A DNA stretch of 64,000 nt from an uncultured Eubacterium sp. (GTDB taxonomy: Bacteria; Bacillota; Clostridia; Lachnospirales; Lachnospiraceae): positions 1 to 64,000 of the forward strand of contig CAMUML010000010.1 in assembly GCA_947089855.1 (NCBI GenBank), written 5' to 3'. The first letter of the stretch is position 1; each line of letters starts with the position of its first letter. Of the stretch, positions 43,918 to 53,484 are shown piece by piece. The notes beneath the pieces are model-generated. The model was not told the origin of the DNA. It saw only the letters and a program-made list of their open reading frames with translations, and did not search any database. Position numbers and translations under genes: made by a program.

Positions 43918-45291
43918 ATGAACAATGGAACTCAAGCGAACATGTCTGCTGAATTGTTCCGGCTGGATGGAAAACCTTCGGCCATACAGGCGCTACCACT
44001 TGCCCTGCAGCATGTGGTAGCCATGATTGTCGGGTGTGTAACGCCGGCAATTATTGTATCTGGGGCCGCCGGGCTTTCTGGAGAAGATTCCGTAATCTTA
44101 ATTCAGGCTGCACTCGTCATGTCGGCAATTACAACTCTGGTCCAGCTGTATCCAATGGTCCGTGGGAAAGCGTTCTCAATCGGATCCGGGCTTCCGGTTA
44201 TTATGGGCATTAGTTTTGCCTATGTGCCTACTATGCAGGCAATTGCGGGCGACTTCGGGGTAAGCTCCATACTTGGGGCGCAGGTTGTGGGCGGTGCGAT
44301 CGCTATTTTAGTAGGTATTTTTATCAAGCAGATCCGGAAATTTTTCCCGCCCCTGATAACAGGTACGGTTGTATTTGCAATCGGGCTTTCGTTGTATCCT
44401 ACGGCGATCAACTATATGGCCGGAGGTACCGGCAATGAGGGGTATGGCTCCTGGCAAAACTGGCTGGTTGCAGTGGTTACGTTAATTATTGTAACGGGGC
44501 TGAACCATTACGGCAAAGGGATATGGAAATTATCTTCGATTCTAATTGGGATCATTGCAGGCTATATCGTATCGTTATTTTTTGGGATGGTTGATTTTTC
44601 GGCCGTTGCGCAGGCATCATTTTTCCAGCTGCCAAAACCGGTGCATTTTGGGCTTGCATTTGAGCCGTCTTCATGCGTGGCACTCGGCGTTTTATTTGCC
44701 ATTAATTCCATACAGGCCATTGGCGATTTTACGGCAACTACAACAGGCGGGTTAGACCGTATGCCGACAGATGAAGAATTAAACGGGGGCATTGTCGCAT
44801 ATGGATGCTGCAATATATTCAGCGCTTTTTTCGGCGGCCTTCCGACCGCGACGTTCAGCCAGAATGTTGGGATCGTGTCTGCGACGAAGGTAGTAGCTAA
44901 AAAGGTATTTGGGATTGCGGCAGGCATCCTTTTGGTCGCTGGGCTGATTCCAAAGTTTTCATCCCTTTTGACGACAATTCCGCATTGTGTGTTAGGTGGG
45001 GCCACCGTATCGGTTTTTGCATCGATCGCGATGACAGGCGTCAAGCTAGTTACTGCGGCACCGATGAATTACAGGAATACCACGATTGTTGGGCTTTCGA
45101 TCGCGCTTGGTATGGGTATTACACAGGCAAACGCTGCATTGGCCAGCTTTCCGGCATGGGTTACTACTATTTTTGGGAAGTCCCCGGTTGTGCTTGCCAC
45201 GATCGTAGCGATCATATTAAACCTTGTGCTGCCAAAAGAGAAGGAAGAGGAAGCGTCTATTAAAATTATGAAAAAAGAAGGAGGAGCATAA
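43918..45291 (+). CDS. NCS2 xanthine/uracil-type permease
   Basis: A 457-aa membrane transporter of the nucleobase:cation symporter-2 family with about 14 helices. Family signatures are LPLALQHVVAMIVGCVTPAIIV (helix 1), GSGLPVIMGISFAYVP (helix 3), QAIGDFTATTTGG (helix 8, with the substrate-site acidic residue) and GGLPTATFSQNVGIVSATKV (helix 10 loop, xanthine/urate branch). It probably imports xanthine or urate. The start at 43918 lies 11 bases after AGGAGG. It is the first gene of the plus-strand operon and abuts ssnA by one base. Confidence 0.93.
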   Translation: MNNGTQANMSAELFRLDGKPSAIQALPLALQHVVAMIVGCVTPAIIVSGAAGLSGEDSVILIQAALVMSAITTLVQLYPMVRGKAFSIGSGLPVIMGISFAYVPTMQAIAGDFGVSSILGAQVVGGAIAILVGIFIKQIRKFFPPLITGTVVFAIGLSLYPTAINYMAGGTGNEGYGSWQNWLVAVVTLIIVTGLNHYGKGIWKLSSILIGIIAGYIVSLFFGMVDFSAVAQASFFQLPKPVHFGLAFEPSSCVALGVLFAINSIQAIGDFTATTTGGLDRMPTDEELNGGIVAYGCCNIFSAFFGGLPTATFSQNVGIVSATKVVAKKVFGIAAGILLVAGLIPKFSSLLTTIPHCVLGGATVSVFASIAMTGVKLVTAAPMNYRNTTIVGLSIALGMGITQANAALASFPAWVTTIFGKSPVVLATIVAIILNLVLPKEKEEEASIKIMKKEGGA

Positions 45292-45292
45292 T

Positions 45293-46627
45293 ATGGCTTT
45301 TATAATAGGAAACGGCAAGCTGTTTACGAGGGACAGCAGTATGCCATATATTGAGGACGGGGCGGTAGCAGTTGACGGGGCAAAGATTGTGGAAGCAGGT
45401 GCCTGCAGCGAACTGAAAGAAAAGTACAAAGGCTTTGAATTTATAGATGCAAAAGGCGGCATTATTATGCCTGCATTTATTAATACGCACGAACATATTT
45501 ACAGTGCAATGGCTAGGGGCTTAAGCATCAAAGGATATAACCCGCAAGGGTTCCTGGATATTCTGGATGGCCAGTGGTGGACGATTGACCGGAAACTTAC
45601 TTTGGAACAGGTCAAATACAGCGCAATGGATACCATGATTTCCTGTATCCGTAACGGGGTAACTACGATCTTTGACCATCATGCCAGCTTTGGGCATATC
45701 AAAGACAGCCTGTTTACCATTGCGGATGCTGCAAAAGAGCTTGGCGTGCGTGCGTGCCTTTGCTATGAAATATCGGACAGGGACGGCATGGAAAAGGCTA
45801 GGGAGTCGGTTATGGAAAATGCGGAATTTATCCGTTATGCGTTAAAAGATGACACGGATATGGTTGCGGGCATGATGGGGATGCACGCACAGTTTACTAT
45901 ATCCGATGCGACTATGGAACTGGCGGCATCGCAAAAGCCAGACGGGGTAGGGTACCATATCCATGTGGCGGAAGGGATCGAAGACCTGCACGATTGTTTA
46001 AAGAAATATGGCAAACGCATCGTAGACCGGCTGATGGACTGGAATATCCTTGGGGAACAGACACTGCTTGGCCATTGCATCTATATCAACCCGCATGAAA
46101 TGGACTTGATCCACGATACTGGTACTATGGTAGTACATAACCCGGAATCCAATATGGGCAATGCCTGTGGATGCCCGCCGACGATGGAGCTTGTAAAACG
46201 CGGTATCCTGACCGGCTTAGGGACGGACGGCTATACACACGATATGACAGAATCCTACAAAGTGGCGAATGTGCTGCATAAACACCATTTATGTGATGCC
46301 AATGCCGCATGGGGTGAAGTTCCAAAGATGCTGTTTGAAAATAATGCAGCAATTGCAAACCGCTATTTTAAAACACCGCTTGGTGTGATCCGCCCAGGCG
46401 CTGCGGCAGACGTCATTGTGGTAGATTATGACCCGCCAACGCATCTGGACCAAAACAACTTAAATTCCCATATCCTGTTTGGCATGACCGGGCACGATGT
46501 CGTTACGACGGTTGCAAACGGCAAAGTGCTGATGCAGGACCGGGAAGTAAAAGTGGCGGATACGAAGGAAGTTATGGCAAAATGCAGGGAATCGTCGGCG
46601 CAGCTTTGGAAAAGCATAAATGGATAA
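45293..46627 (+). CDS. ssnA: SsnA-type amidohydrolase
   Basis: A 444-aa metal-dependent amidohydrolase (urease/guanine deaminase superfamily). Metal ligands appear in INTHEHIYSAMARG (about 60), GMHAQFTISD and YHIHVAEG (about 195-235), LLGHCIYI and GLGTDGYTHDM (about 310). SsnA belongs to the conserved ygeW-ygfK-ssnA set and would deaminate or open a reduced purine. AAGGAGGAGCATAAT precedes the ATG, and the gene overlaps the permease context closely. Confidence 0.94.
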   Translation: MAFIIGNGKLFTRDSSMPYIEDGAVAVDGAKIVEAGACSELKEKYKGFEFIDAKGGIIMPAFINTHEHIYSAMARGLSIKGYNPQGFLDILDGQWWTIDRKLTLEQVKYSAMDTMISCIRNGVTTIFDHHASFGHIKDSLFTIADAAKELGVRACLCYEISDRDGMEKARESVMENAEFIRYALKDDTDMVAGMMGMHAQFTISDATMELAASQKPDGVGYHIHVAEGIEDLHDCLKKYGKRIVDRLMDWNILGEQTLLGHCIYINPHEMDLIHDTGTMVVHNPESNMGNACGCPPTMELVKRGILTGLGTDGYTHDMTESYKVANVLHKHHLCDANAAWGEVPKMLFENNAAIANRYFKTPLGVIRPGAAADVIVVDYDPPTHLDQNNLNSHILFGMTGHDVVTTVANGKVLMQDREVKVADTKEVMAKCRESSAQLWKSING

Positions 46628-46766
46628 CGCCAGCAGGATTGCCTGCATAGTTTTGAAATGTAAAATGGATAACAAAGGCTGCATATTTGCAAAGTTTTGG
46701 AAAAGCATGGGCGGATATGCAGGCATTTGTACAGGAAACTTATGAGGATTTAAGGAGGGTACTATT

Positions 46767-49700
46767 ATGGGCGATATAATGACATGTATGCCATTTGCGC
46801 AGCTGTTTCGTTGGATGCGGACAGAACACGATACAAAAGGGTCCGTTTTCGGTGTACATAGGCCGTATATTGCAGATGCGGCAAAAGCGCGCACGATTTT
46901 TGGGCGTAGCCTGGAAACGCCGATCGGCCCGGCAGCAGGCCCAAATAGCCAGCTGGCACAAAATATTGCAGCGTCGTATTATGCAGGGAGCCGTTTTTTT
47001 GAACTGAAAACAGTACAGAAAATGGATGGCGCCGAGCTGGCAGCCTGTGTGAATAAGCCTTGTATCAAAGCAGACGATGAAGGCTATAACTGCGAGTGGT
47101 CCACGGAGCTGTATGTCCCGCAGGCACAGGATGAATATATCAAAGCATGGTTCCTGCTTGCGTTTATGGCAAAGGAATATGGGCTTGGCAGCCTGGATGG
47201 CTTCCAGTTTAATATCAGTGTCGGCTATGACCTGGAAGGGATCAAAACGAAAAAAATAGATGATTTTATCGAGCATATGAAAAATGCCGCACAGACACCG
47301 GTATTTGAAGAATGCCGGCAAGAACTGTTGGCACACGTGGGCGAATATCAGCATGTGACAAAGGAAGATATTGAGCAGATTACGCCGTTTATCTGCAATT
47401 CCGTAACAATTTCCACACTGCATGGCTGCCCGCCGCAGGAAATTGAAAGCATTGCCAATTACCTGCTGACAGAAAAGAAGATGCATACATTTATCAAATG
47501 CAACCCGACGCTGCTTGGGTATGAGTTTGCAAGGGATACGCTGGACCATATGGGCTATGATTACATTGCGTTCGGACGGTTCCATTTTGAAGACGACCTC
47601 CAATACCGGGATGCCGTTCCGATGCTGCAGCGGCTAATGGACCTTTCCCGCAGCCTTGGCCTGGAATTTGGCGTAAAGATTACCAATACCTTCCCGGTAG
47701 ATGTAAAAGCGGGGGAACTGCCAAGCGAAGAAATGTATATGTCCGGCAAGTCCCTGTTTCCGTTATCCATTGCACTTGCTGCAAAGCTGTCGCGGGAATT
47801 TGACGGGAAACTGCGTATTTCTTATTCCGGCGGGGCTGATGCATTTAATATTGACAAAATTGTAGGTGCGGGCGTGTGGCCGGTAACCGTTGCGACGACT
47901 ATTTTAAAGCCGGGCGGCTACCAGCGCTTAAAACAGATGGCAGAGATTATAGACGGCCTGGAGGCAAAGCCGTTCCAGGGGATAAACGTACAGGCGTTGA
48001 TAAAAATTGCAGAAGATGTCGTAAGCGATAAACACCATACAAAACCTGCAAAACTCCCTGCTTCCAGAAAATCATCGGAAAAAGTGCCGTTGCTGTTTTG
48101 CCATACCGCACCTTGTGAAAATGCCTGCCCGATCCATCAGGAGATTACAACTTATGTAAAACTGGCTGGCGAGGGGCGTTATGAAGAAGCGCTGCAAGTG
48201 ATCTTAAACCGGAACGCATTGCCTTTTATAACGGGTACGATCTGTGCACATGGATGCCAAAGCCACTGCACCCGTAATTTTTACGAGACACCGGTACAGA
48301 TCCGCGATACCAAGCTGCTCTGTGCACAAAACGCTTTTGATAATGTACTAAAAACCGTAAAGCCGGCAGAAGCAAACGGTAAAAAAGCAGCCGTTGTCGG
48401 CGGCGGCCCATCCGGTATGGCGGCAGCTTATTATCTGGCAAGGCTTGGCGTAAAAGTAACGGTTTATGAAAAACGCGGGCGGCTTGGCGGCATTGTCAGT
48501 GCAGTTATCCCGGATTTCCGTATCGATGATACAGTAATAGCGAAAGATGCCACTTTGCTGGACAAACTAGGCGTAGAAGTTTTGTGCGGCAAAGAAGCAC
48601 CGCCGGTAAAAGAATTAAAAGAAGCTTACGATGCAGTTATCCTGGCAGTCGGCGCTTATGAGCGGGGCCAGCTTGTATTGGAAGGCAAACAGGCGTATAA
48701 CGCACTGGAATTTTTGGAAGATTTCAACCGGACCAAAGGGCAGGTGGAATTGGGCAAAAACGTAGTTGTAATCGGCGGCGGCAACACTGCAATGGATACT
48801 GCAAGGGCTACAAAGCGCTGTGCGGGCGTAGAACACGTATATCTGGTATACCGGCGTACCAAACGCTATATGCCAGCGGACGAACACGAACTGCAGCTGG
48901 CACTGGACGACGGTGTGGAATTCAGGGAGCTGTTAGCCCCAATTAAGATGGAAAATGGAATGCTTACCTGTGGGCGGATGGCGCTCGGAGAAATGGATGC
49001 ATCTGGCAGGGCCAGCGTAAAAGAAACAGGGGAAACTGCACAGGTGCCTGCGGATACGGTGATTGCCGCAGTCGGTGAAAAAGTGCCAAGCGGATTTTAC
49101 GAGCAAAACGGCATCCATGTCGATGAAAAAGGGCGTGCGTTTGTAGATGGAAATTTGCAGACAAATATCGAGGGCGTCTATGTGGTCGGCGACGGCCTGT
49201 ATGGCCCATCGCTTGTGGTAAATGGCATGGCACAGGCGGCCAAAGCGGCGGAAGCCATTGTTGGGTCAGAAATATCCGCCAGCATGGAACAGCGCGTAGA
49301 CCCTGCCGCTATTTACGGGCGCAAAGGGATATTGGCAGAGCCATGCAGCGGCAGGAATACACAGGAAACCGCAAATTTAGAAGCAGGCCTGTGCCGGGAA
49401 AAAGAAGCGGACCGGTGCCTGGGATGCTCCAGCGTCTGTGAAAACTGCGTAGACGTATGTCCGAACCGGGCCAATATCGCAATACAAGTACCAGGCATGG
49501 ACCACACGCAGATCATCCATGTCGATTATATGTGCAATGAATGCGGCAACTGCAGAAGCTTCTGTCCATATGCAAGTGCGCCTTATTTGGATAAATTTAC
49601 ACTGTTTGCAAATGAAAAAGATATGGCGGACAGCAAGAACGAAGGGTTTACTGTATTGGATAAAGGCAGCATTAAGTGCAAGGTGCGTTACCTTGGCGAA

Positions 49701-49799
49701 GAATTTATCTGGGAAAAAGGGCAGGAAAACCGGATGTTTGAAGGGCTGCGGCAGCTAATCGAAACCGTCTGCACGGATTATAGCTATCTGCTTGGGTAG
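46767..49799 (+). CDS. ygfK: YgfK-type flavo-iron-sulfur reductase
   Basis: A 1010-aa multidomain oxidoreductase. About 1-430 is dihydroorotate-dehydrogenase-like (SLETPIGPAAGPNSQLAQNI, TISTLHGCPPQEIES, RISYSGGADAFNI). About 440-880 is a GltD/PreT-like module with cysteine set CHTAPCENACPIHQE (444 on), FAD loop VVGGGPSGMAAAYYLARLG (about 541) and NADPH loop VVIGGGNTAMDTA (about 670). About 883-935 is a ferredoxin-like region with CLGCSSVCENCVDVCP and CNECGNCRSFCPYAS. It was named a putative selenate reductase subunit, but its association with purine genes suggests it reduces a purine ring or intermediate with NAD(P)H. TAAGGAGGGTACTATT precedes the ATG. Confidence 0.95.
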   Translation: MGDIMTCMPFAQLFRWMRTEHDTKGSVFGVHRPYIADAAKARTIFGRSLETPIGPAAGPNSQLAQNIAASYYAGSRFFELKTVQKMDGAELAACVNKPCIKADDEGYNCEWSTELYVPQAQDEYIKAWFLLAFMAKEYGLGSLDGFQFNISVGYDLEGIKTKKIDDFIEHMKNAAQTPVFEECRQELLAHVGEYQHVTKEDIEQITPFICNSVTISTLHGCPPQEIESIANYLLTEKKMHTFIKCNPTLLGYEFARDTLDHMGYDYIAFGRFHFEDDLQYRDAVPMLQRLMDLSRSLGLEFGVKITNTFPVDVKAGELPSEEMYMSGKSLFPLSIALAAKLSREFDGKLRISYSGGADAFNIDKIVGAGVWPVTVATTILKPGGYQRLKQMAEIIDGLEAKPFQGINVQALIKIAEDVVSDKHHTKPAKLPASRKSSEKVPLLFCHTAPCENACPIHQEITTYVKLAGEGRYEEALQVILNRNALPFITGTICAHGCQSHCTRNFYETPVQIRDTKLLCAQNAFDNVLKTVKPAEANGKKAAVVGGGPSGMAAAYYLARLGVKVTVYEKRGRLGGIVSAVIPDFRIDDTVIAKDATLLDKLGVEVLCGKEAPPVKELKEAYDAVILAVGAYERGQLVLEGKQAYNALEFLEDFNRTKGQVELGKNVVVIGGGNTAMDTARATKRCAGVEHVYLVYRRTKRYMPADEHELQLALDDGVEFRELLAPIKMENGMLTCGRMALGEMDASGRASVKETGETAQVPADTVIAAVGEKVPSGFYEQNGIHVDEKGRAFVDGNLQTNIEGVYVVGDGLYGPSLVVNGMAQAAKAAEAIVGSEISASMEQRVDPAAIYGRKGILAEPCSGRNTQETANLEAGLCREKEADRCLGCSSVCENCVDVCPNRANIAIQVPGMDHTQIIHVDYMCNECGNCRSFCPYASAPYLDKFTLFANEKDMADSKNEGFTVLDKGSIKCKVRYLGEEFIWEKGQENRMFEGLRQLIETVCTDYSYLLG

Positions 49800-49856
49800 C
49801 CCCCCTTTTCAAAAAATGTATAATGATGTTTAGGCAAAAAAGAGGGAGGCAGCAAT

Positions 49857-51221
49857 ATGAAGCAGTTATTCTACGGCGGCACAGTGGTTAGCAAGGACGG
49901 CTGCAGGAAGGCCGATATTCTTACAGAAGGCGAAACGATTATTGAAATAGGGGAACACTTGCCCGCACAGGATGCAAAACGGATTGATGTAACTGGGAAA
50001 TACCTGTTTCCTGGATTTATAGACGGGCATACGCATATGGATCTGGATGTTTCCAATACGGTTACAGCGGATGGGTTTGATACTGGCACAAAAGCGGAAT
50101 TGGCAGGCGGAACGACCTGTATTGTGGATTTTGCAACACAAAATAAAGGGGAAAGCCTGGATTTTGCCCTAAAGCACTGGCATCAAAAAGCAGATGGGAA
50201 AGCCAGCTGCGACTATGCATTTCATTTGGCATTATCGGATTGGAATGAAGCGGTCAGCAAAGAGCTGGCGGCAGTCGTTGAAAACGGCATCCATTCTTTC
50301 AAATTGTATACGACATACGATGCAATGGTAGTAGATGACAAAGCCATTTACGAAATCTTTTCCCGTTTAAAACAGCTGGGCGGGATTGCAGGCGTCCACT
50401 GTGAAAACAAAGGCATTATTGATGCGCGCCTGGAAGAAGCCCTGAATAAAAAAGGAAACAGGCGCAGTGTGGCGGACTATCCAAAGACCCGCCCGGCGGC
50501 TGCAGAAGCAGAAGCGGTCAGCCGTATTTTAAAAATAGCCGCATGCGTAGATACGCCGGTTATTATCGTACATTTAAGCTCAAAAGAAGGATGGGGCGAA
50601 GTAGCCAGGGCAAGGGCCAAGGGCCAGACGGTATATGTAGAAACCTGTCCGCAATACTTGTTGCTGGACGATAGCCGTTATGAGGAAGGCGGCAGCGAAG
50701 CCAGAAAGTATATGATCGCCCCGCCCCTGCGCAGCAGGCAGGATCAGGAAGTGCTGTGGAAAGCGCTTTCGGACGGGGGGATACAGACGGTATGCACCGA
50801 TCATTGCAGCTTTACAACCGCACAAAAAGAAATGGGCCGGGATGATTTTGCCAAAACGCCGTGCGGGATGCCTGGGGCGGAAGAACGGCCTGCCCTTATT
50901 TACCATTATGGGGTGAATGCAGGCAGGCTGACTTTGGAGCAGATGTGTGCTTGCCTGTCCGAAAACCCTGCAAAGCTTTACGGCCTCTATCCAAAAAAAG
51001 GCGTACTGGCGAAAGGGAGCGATGCAGATATTGTAGTGTGGGATCCGGAAGAATTATGGACGCTTACCAAAGAATCGCAGCAGTCTGCGGCAGACTACAA
51101 CCCCTATGAAGGGGTACCGCTAAAAGGAAGGGCCGTGCAGGTATACCTAAGGGGCGGGCTTGCGGCAGACCACGGAAAAATCTGCAGCAGCTATAGCGGC
51201 CGTTATATTACAGCCGGTTGA
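49857..51221 (+). CDS. hydA: Dihydropyrimidinase / hydantoinase
   Basis: A 454-aa cyclic amidohydrolase. Visible are the HxH metal site GHTHMD (about 59-64), the carbamylated lysine in SFKLYTTYDAM (about 150), GVHCENKG (about 180), VIIVHLSSKEG (about 238) and the aspartate in VCTDHCSF (about 315). It hydrolyses the amide bond of reduced pyrimidine or hydantoin rings; in this cluster a ring-opened purine product is the likely substrate. AGAGGGAGGCAGCAAT precedes the ATG. It is the last gene of the plus-strand operon, converging on regulator 2. Confidence 0.95.
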   Translation: MKQLFYGGTVVSKDGCRKADILTEGETIIEIGEHLPAQDAKRIDVTGKYLFPGFIDGHTHMDLDVSNTVTADGFDTGTKAELAGGTTCIVDFATQNKGESLDFALKHWHQKADGKASCDYAFHLALSDWNEAVSKELAAVVENGIHSFKLYTTYDAMVVDDKAIYEIFSRLKQLGGIAGVHCENKGIIDARLEEALNKKGNRRSVADYPKTRPAAAEAEAVSRILKIAACVDTPVIIVHLSSKEGWGEVARARAKGQTVYVETCPQYLLLDDSRYEEGGSEARKYMIAPPLRSRQDQEVLWKALSDGGIQTVCTDHCSFTTAQKEMGRDDFAKTPCGMPGAEERPALIYHYGVNAGRLTLEQMCACLSENPAKLYGLYPKKGVLAKGSDADIVVWDPEELWTLTKESQQSAADYNPYEGVPLKGRAVQVYLRGGLAADHGKICSSYSGRYITAG

Positions 51222-51270
51222 TACAGGGCAGGCAAAGGGTAGTGGCGTAACGGCCATTACCCCTCATGGC

Positions 51271-51972
51271 CTAACTGGTCAGCTCGCTTAGATACCGGTA
51301 TATCGTTGCAGAGGAACAGCAGAATTGTTTGGCTACAAAAGAAATCGCCCCTTTTAACTGGAACAGCCCCTGTTTGTGCAGTTTTTCGATAATTTCTTTT
51401 TTCTCCTGCTGGTTTAACCGGTCTATAGGGGTTGTAATGGATACTGTGGCATCGGCAAATATTTTCTGCATCAGTGACGGAATATCCATTGAAAAATTTT
51501 CGGTAATTGGTTCAGGCTGTGTAGGGGTTTTTGCCTCACCTGCAAGGGCGCCTTCCACAGCAGGGGCTGTAACAGCCTTTGCGAATTCCTCTGGATGGAT
51601 AATGGAAAGCAGGTTTTGATGCAGATCCTCATAACGGCTGTCGTCAAAATTAATGCATAAAAGCCCTGCCGGTTTTCCCTGTGCATCCTTAATAAACATT
51701 GTGGATGAGCGCAGGAGGTGCCCGTTTTCTGCAATCCCTTTATAATTACATAAATAGTCGTCGGTTTCATAAGCCTTGCCGGCCAACATTTTTAAAGAAG
51801 CATTGGTCAGCGGGCTTCCAAGGCCGCGGCCGCTGATGTGGCTATTGGCAATGGCAACGATTTCATTATGATCCGGGTGCAGGTCATGAAGGACGATCTC
51901 ATAATCCGGGCCGAGTGTTTTTCCTAGGAATTGGACAATTACGGTATATTGCTGAAGCATATCTGATGTCAT
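51271..51972 (-). CDS. YheO/DauR-like PAS-HTH regulator 2
   Basis: A 233-aa paralogue type of the regulator at 42698: PAS-like YheO domain (about 8-115: LGKTLGPDYEIVLHDL, HISGRGLG, SSTMFIKDAQGKPAGLLCINFD), a linker, and a C-terminal HTH (about 185-233: KKEIIEKLHKQGLFQLKGAI, CSSATIYRYLSEL). It is divergent from ridA and the cofactor genes, so it could control those as well as the purine operons. A promoter with TATAAT at 52039-52034 and TTGCAA at 52063-52058 overlaps a palindrome. Confidence 0.9.
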   Translation of the reverse strand: MTSDMLQQYTVIVQFLGKTLGPDYEIVLHDLHPDHNEIVAIANSHISGRGLGSPLTNASLKMLAGKAYETDDYLCNYKGIAENGHLLRSSTMFIKDAQGKPAGLLCINFDDSRYEDLHQNLLSIIHPEEFAKAVTAPAVEGALAGEAKTPTQPEPITENFSMDIPSLMQKIFADATVSITTPIDRLNQQEKKEIIEKLHKQGLFQLKGAISFVAKQFCCSSATIYRYLSELTS

Positions 51973-52055
51973 AGCAGTTTCCTTTTCTTAGCGGTAATTA
52001 ATAATGAAACGGTTGCAAAATATAAAATCCTGAATTATACTATTATCGCATGCGT

Positions 52056-52086
52056 TTTTGCAAATTTCAATACGAAAATTGCAAAA
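52056..52086. promoter_or_regulatory. Palindromic operator candidate
   Basis: TTTTGCAAATTT-CAATACG-AAAATTGCAAAA: two 12-bp arms with 11 of 12 complementary positions, spaced by seven bases. It overlaps the likely -35 box of the minus-strand regulator and lies about 60 bases before the ridA start, the natural place for autoregulation. Confidence 0.55.
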
Positions 52087-52148
52087 TTTTTAAGGCAGCA
52101 AAAATTTTTTTTAGTTTATTACATAAATGAAATCTAAGGAGGTCAAAA

Positions 52149-52532
52149 ATGAAAACAATTATAAGTACAACCAATGCACCGCAGGCAATCGGCCCATATT
52201 CCCAGGGCGTTGATACTGGAAATCTGGTATTCCTTTCCGGGCAGCTCCCGATCGTCCCATCGGAAGGGAAGATCGTAGCGTCCGATATTGAAGGGCAGAC
52301 GAAGCAGTCACTGGAAAATATAAAGGCGATCTTAGAAGCAGATGGGTGCACAATGGACGATGTCTTAAAGACAACCGTTTATTTAAACGATATAGCCGAT
52401 TTTGCAAAAATGAACGAGGTGTATAAAGGGTTTTTTAAAGAAGGCAGCTATCCAGCCAGGTCTGCTTTCCAGGTAGCAGCGCTTCCACAGGGGGCATTGG
52501 TGGAAATCGAAGTAGTAGCTTTGAAAAAATAG
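52149..52532 (+). CDS. ridA: RidA family enamine/imine deaminase
   Basis: A 127-aa protein with the full RidA signature (NAPQAIGPYSQGVDTGNLVFLSGQLP; YPARSAFQVAALPQGALVEIE near 100-121, including the catalytic Arg). It hydrolyses reactive enamines such as 2-aminoacrylate. That intermediate is made by PLP ammonia-lyases, including the YgeX family encoded nearby, so it probably protects the cell during this pathway. TAAGGAGGTCAAAA precedes the ATG. The next gene starts 20 bases after its stop. Confidence 0.96.
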   Translation: MKTIISTTNAPQAIGPYSQGVDTGNLVFLSGQLPIVPSEGKIVASDIEGQTKQSLENIKAILEADGCTMDDVLKTTVYLNDIADFAKMNEVYKGFFKEGSYPARSAFQVAALPQGALVEIEVVALKK

Positions 52533-52551
52533 AGTATGTCGGAGTGTTCTT

Positions 52552-53484
52552 ATGCAGACAGGCGCAATCATTGCAGCTGCTGGAATCTCAACCCGCATGA
52601 TGCAGTTTAAGCAATGGATGAAAGTAGAAAACCGTGCAATGGCCGAGCGTGTGATCCAAAACTGCCAACGGGCAGGGATCAGTGATATTGCGGTGGTAAC
52701 TGGCCACAGGTCGGCACAGCTGGAAAAAGAATTACATAGTTTTAATATAACATTCCTAAAAAATCATGCATACCAAACAACACGCATGTTTGAATCAGTG
52801 AAAATCGGACTGAAATATTTTCAAGGCCGCTGCAGCAGGGTATTATTTTGCCCGGTAGACATTCCATTTTTTATGGAAAAAACCGTAAAAGCACTGTTGG
52901 CGCAGGATGGGGACGTAGTGCAGCCAGCCTATGGAGGAAAATCCGGACATCCGATCTTAATCTGTGCATCCCTGATCCCAGAAATTTTAGCTTATTCTGG
53001 GGAAGGGGGCCTGCGCGGGGCACTGGGCGCCATACCTGGGCTTAAGCGTGTACGGATTCCAGTGGACGATGAAGCGATATTAATGGATGTGAATACAAGG
53101 GATGATTTTGAGCGCCTGGCTAGCCTGCACAATGCCGGATTAATACATCCGTCTGTCGAAGTGTCCCTGGAAAGCTATAAAATGCTGGTAAATCAACAGA
53201 CGGCGGCATTGTTGCGTGGGATTATCCATACCGGTTCTGTCAGGGAAGCCTGTATTGCGGCTGGGATTTCCTACAGTAAAGGCTGGGGCATTATCCGTGA
53301 CGCAGAGGATGGGCTTGGCAGCCAGATCGTAGAACGCCAGCCAGGCGGCAAAAATGGAGGGGCGGCTTCGGTGACGGAGCGCGGGCTTATTTTGCTGGAG
53401 GCGTTTGAAGAGTATGAAAAACGGGTGAAGCGGGCGGCGGAAGAAGGGTATAGGGAAATTTTTTTAAAGAGCGATTTGTTTTGA
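52552..53484 (+). CDS. MocA-like transferase fused to ModE-type HTH
   Basis: A 310-aa fusion. Residues 1-190 form a MobA/MocA-type nucleotidyltransferase (GAIIAAAGISTRMMQFKQWM, FCPVDIPFF with the metal-binding Asp, GGKSGHPILI), which would attach CMP or GMP to molybdopterin. About 200-310 is a winged helix like the N-terminus of ModE (GSVREACIAAGISYSKGWGIIRDAE, GGAASVTERGLILLEAF). Xanthine-dehydrogenase-type enzymes in bacteria need the cytosine dinucleotide form, which favours MocA. The HTH may regulate molybdenum genes. The ribosome site is weak (GGAGTG). Confidence 0.88.
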   Translation: MQTGAIIAAAGISTRMMQFKQWMKVENRAMAERVIQNCQRAGISDIAVVTGHRSAQLEKELHSFNITFLKNHAYQTTRMFESVKIGLKYFQGRCSRVLFCPVDIPFFMEKTVKALLAQDGDVVQPAYGGKSGHPILICASLIPEILAYSGEGGLRGALGAIPGLKRVRIPVDDEAILMDVNTRDDFERLASLHNAGLIHPSVEVSLESYKMLVNQQTAALLRGIIHTGSVREACIAAGISYSKGWGIIRDAEDGLGSQIVERQPGGKNGGAASVTERGLILLEAFEEYEKRVKRAAEEGYREIFLKSDLF

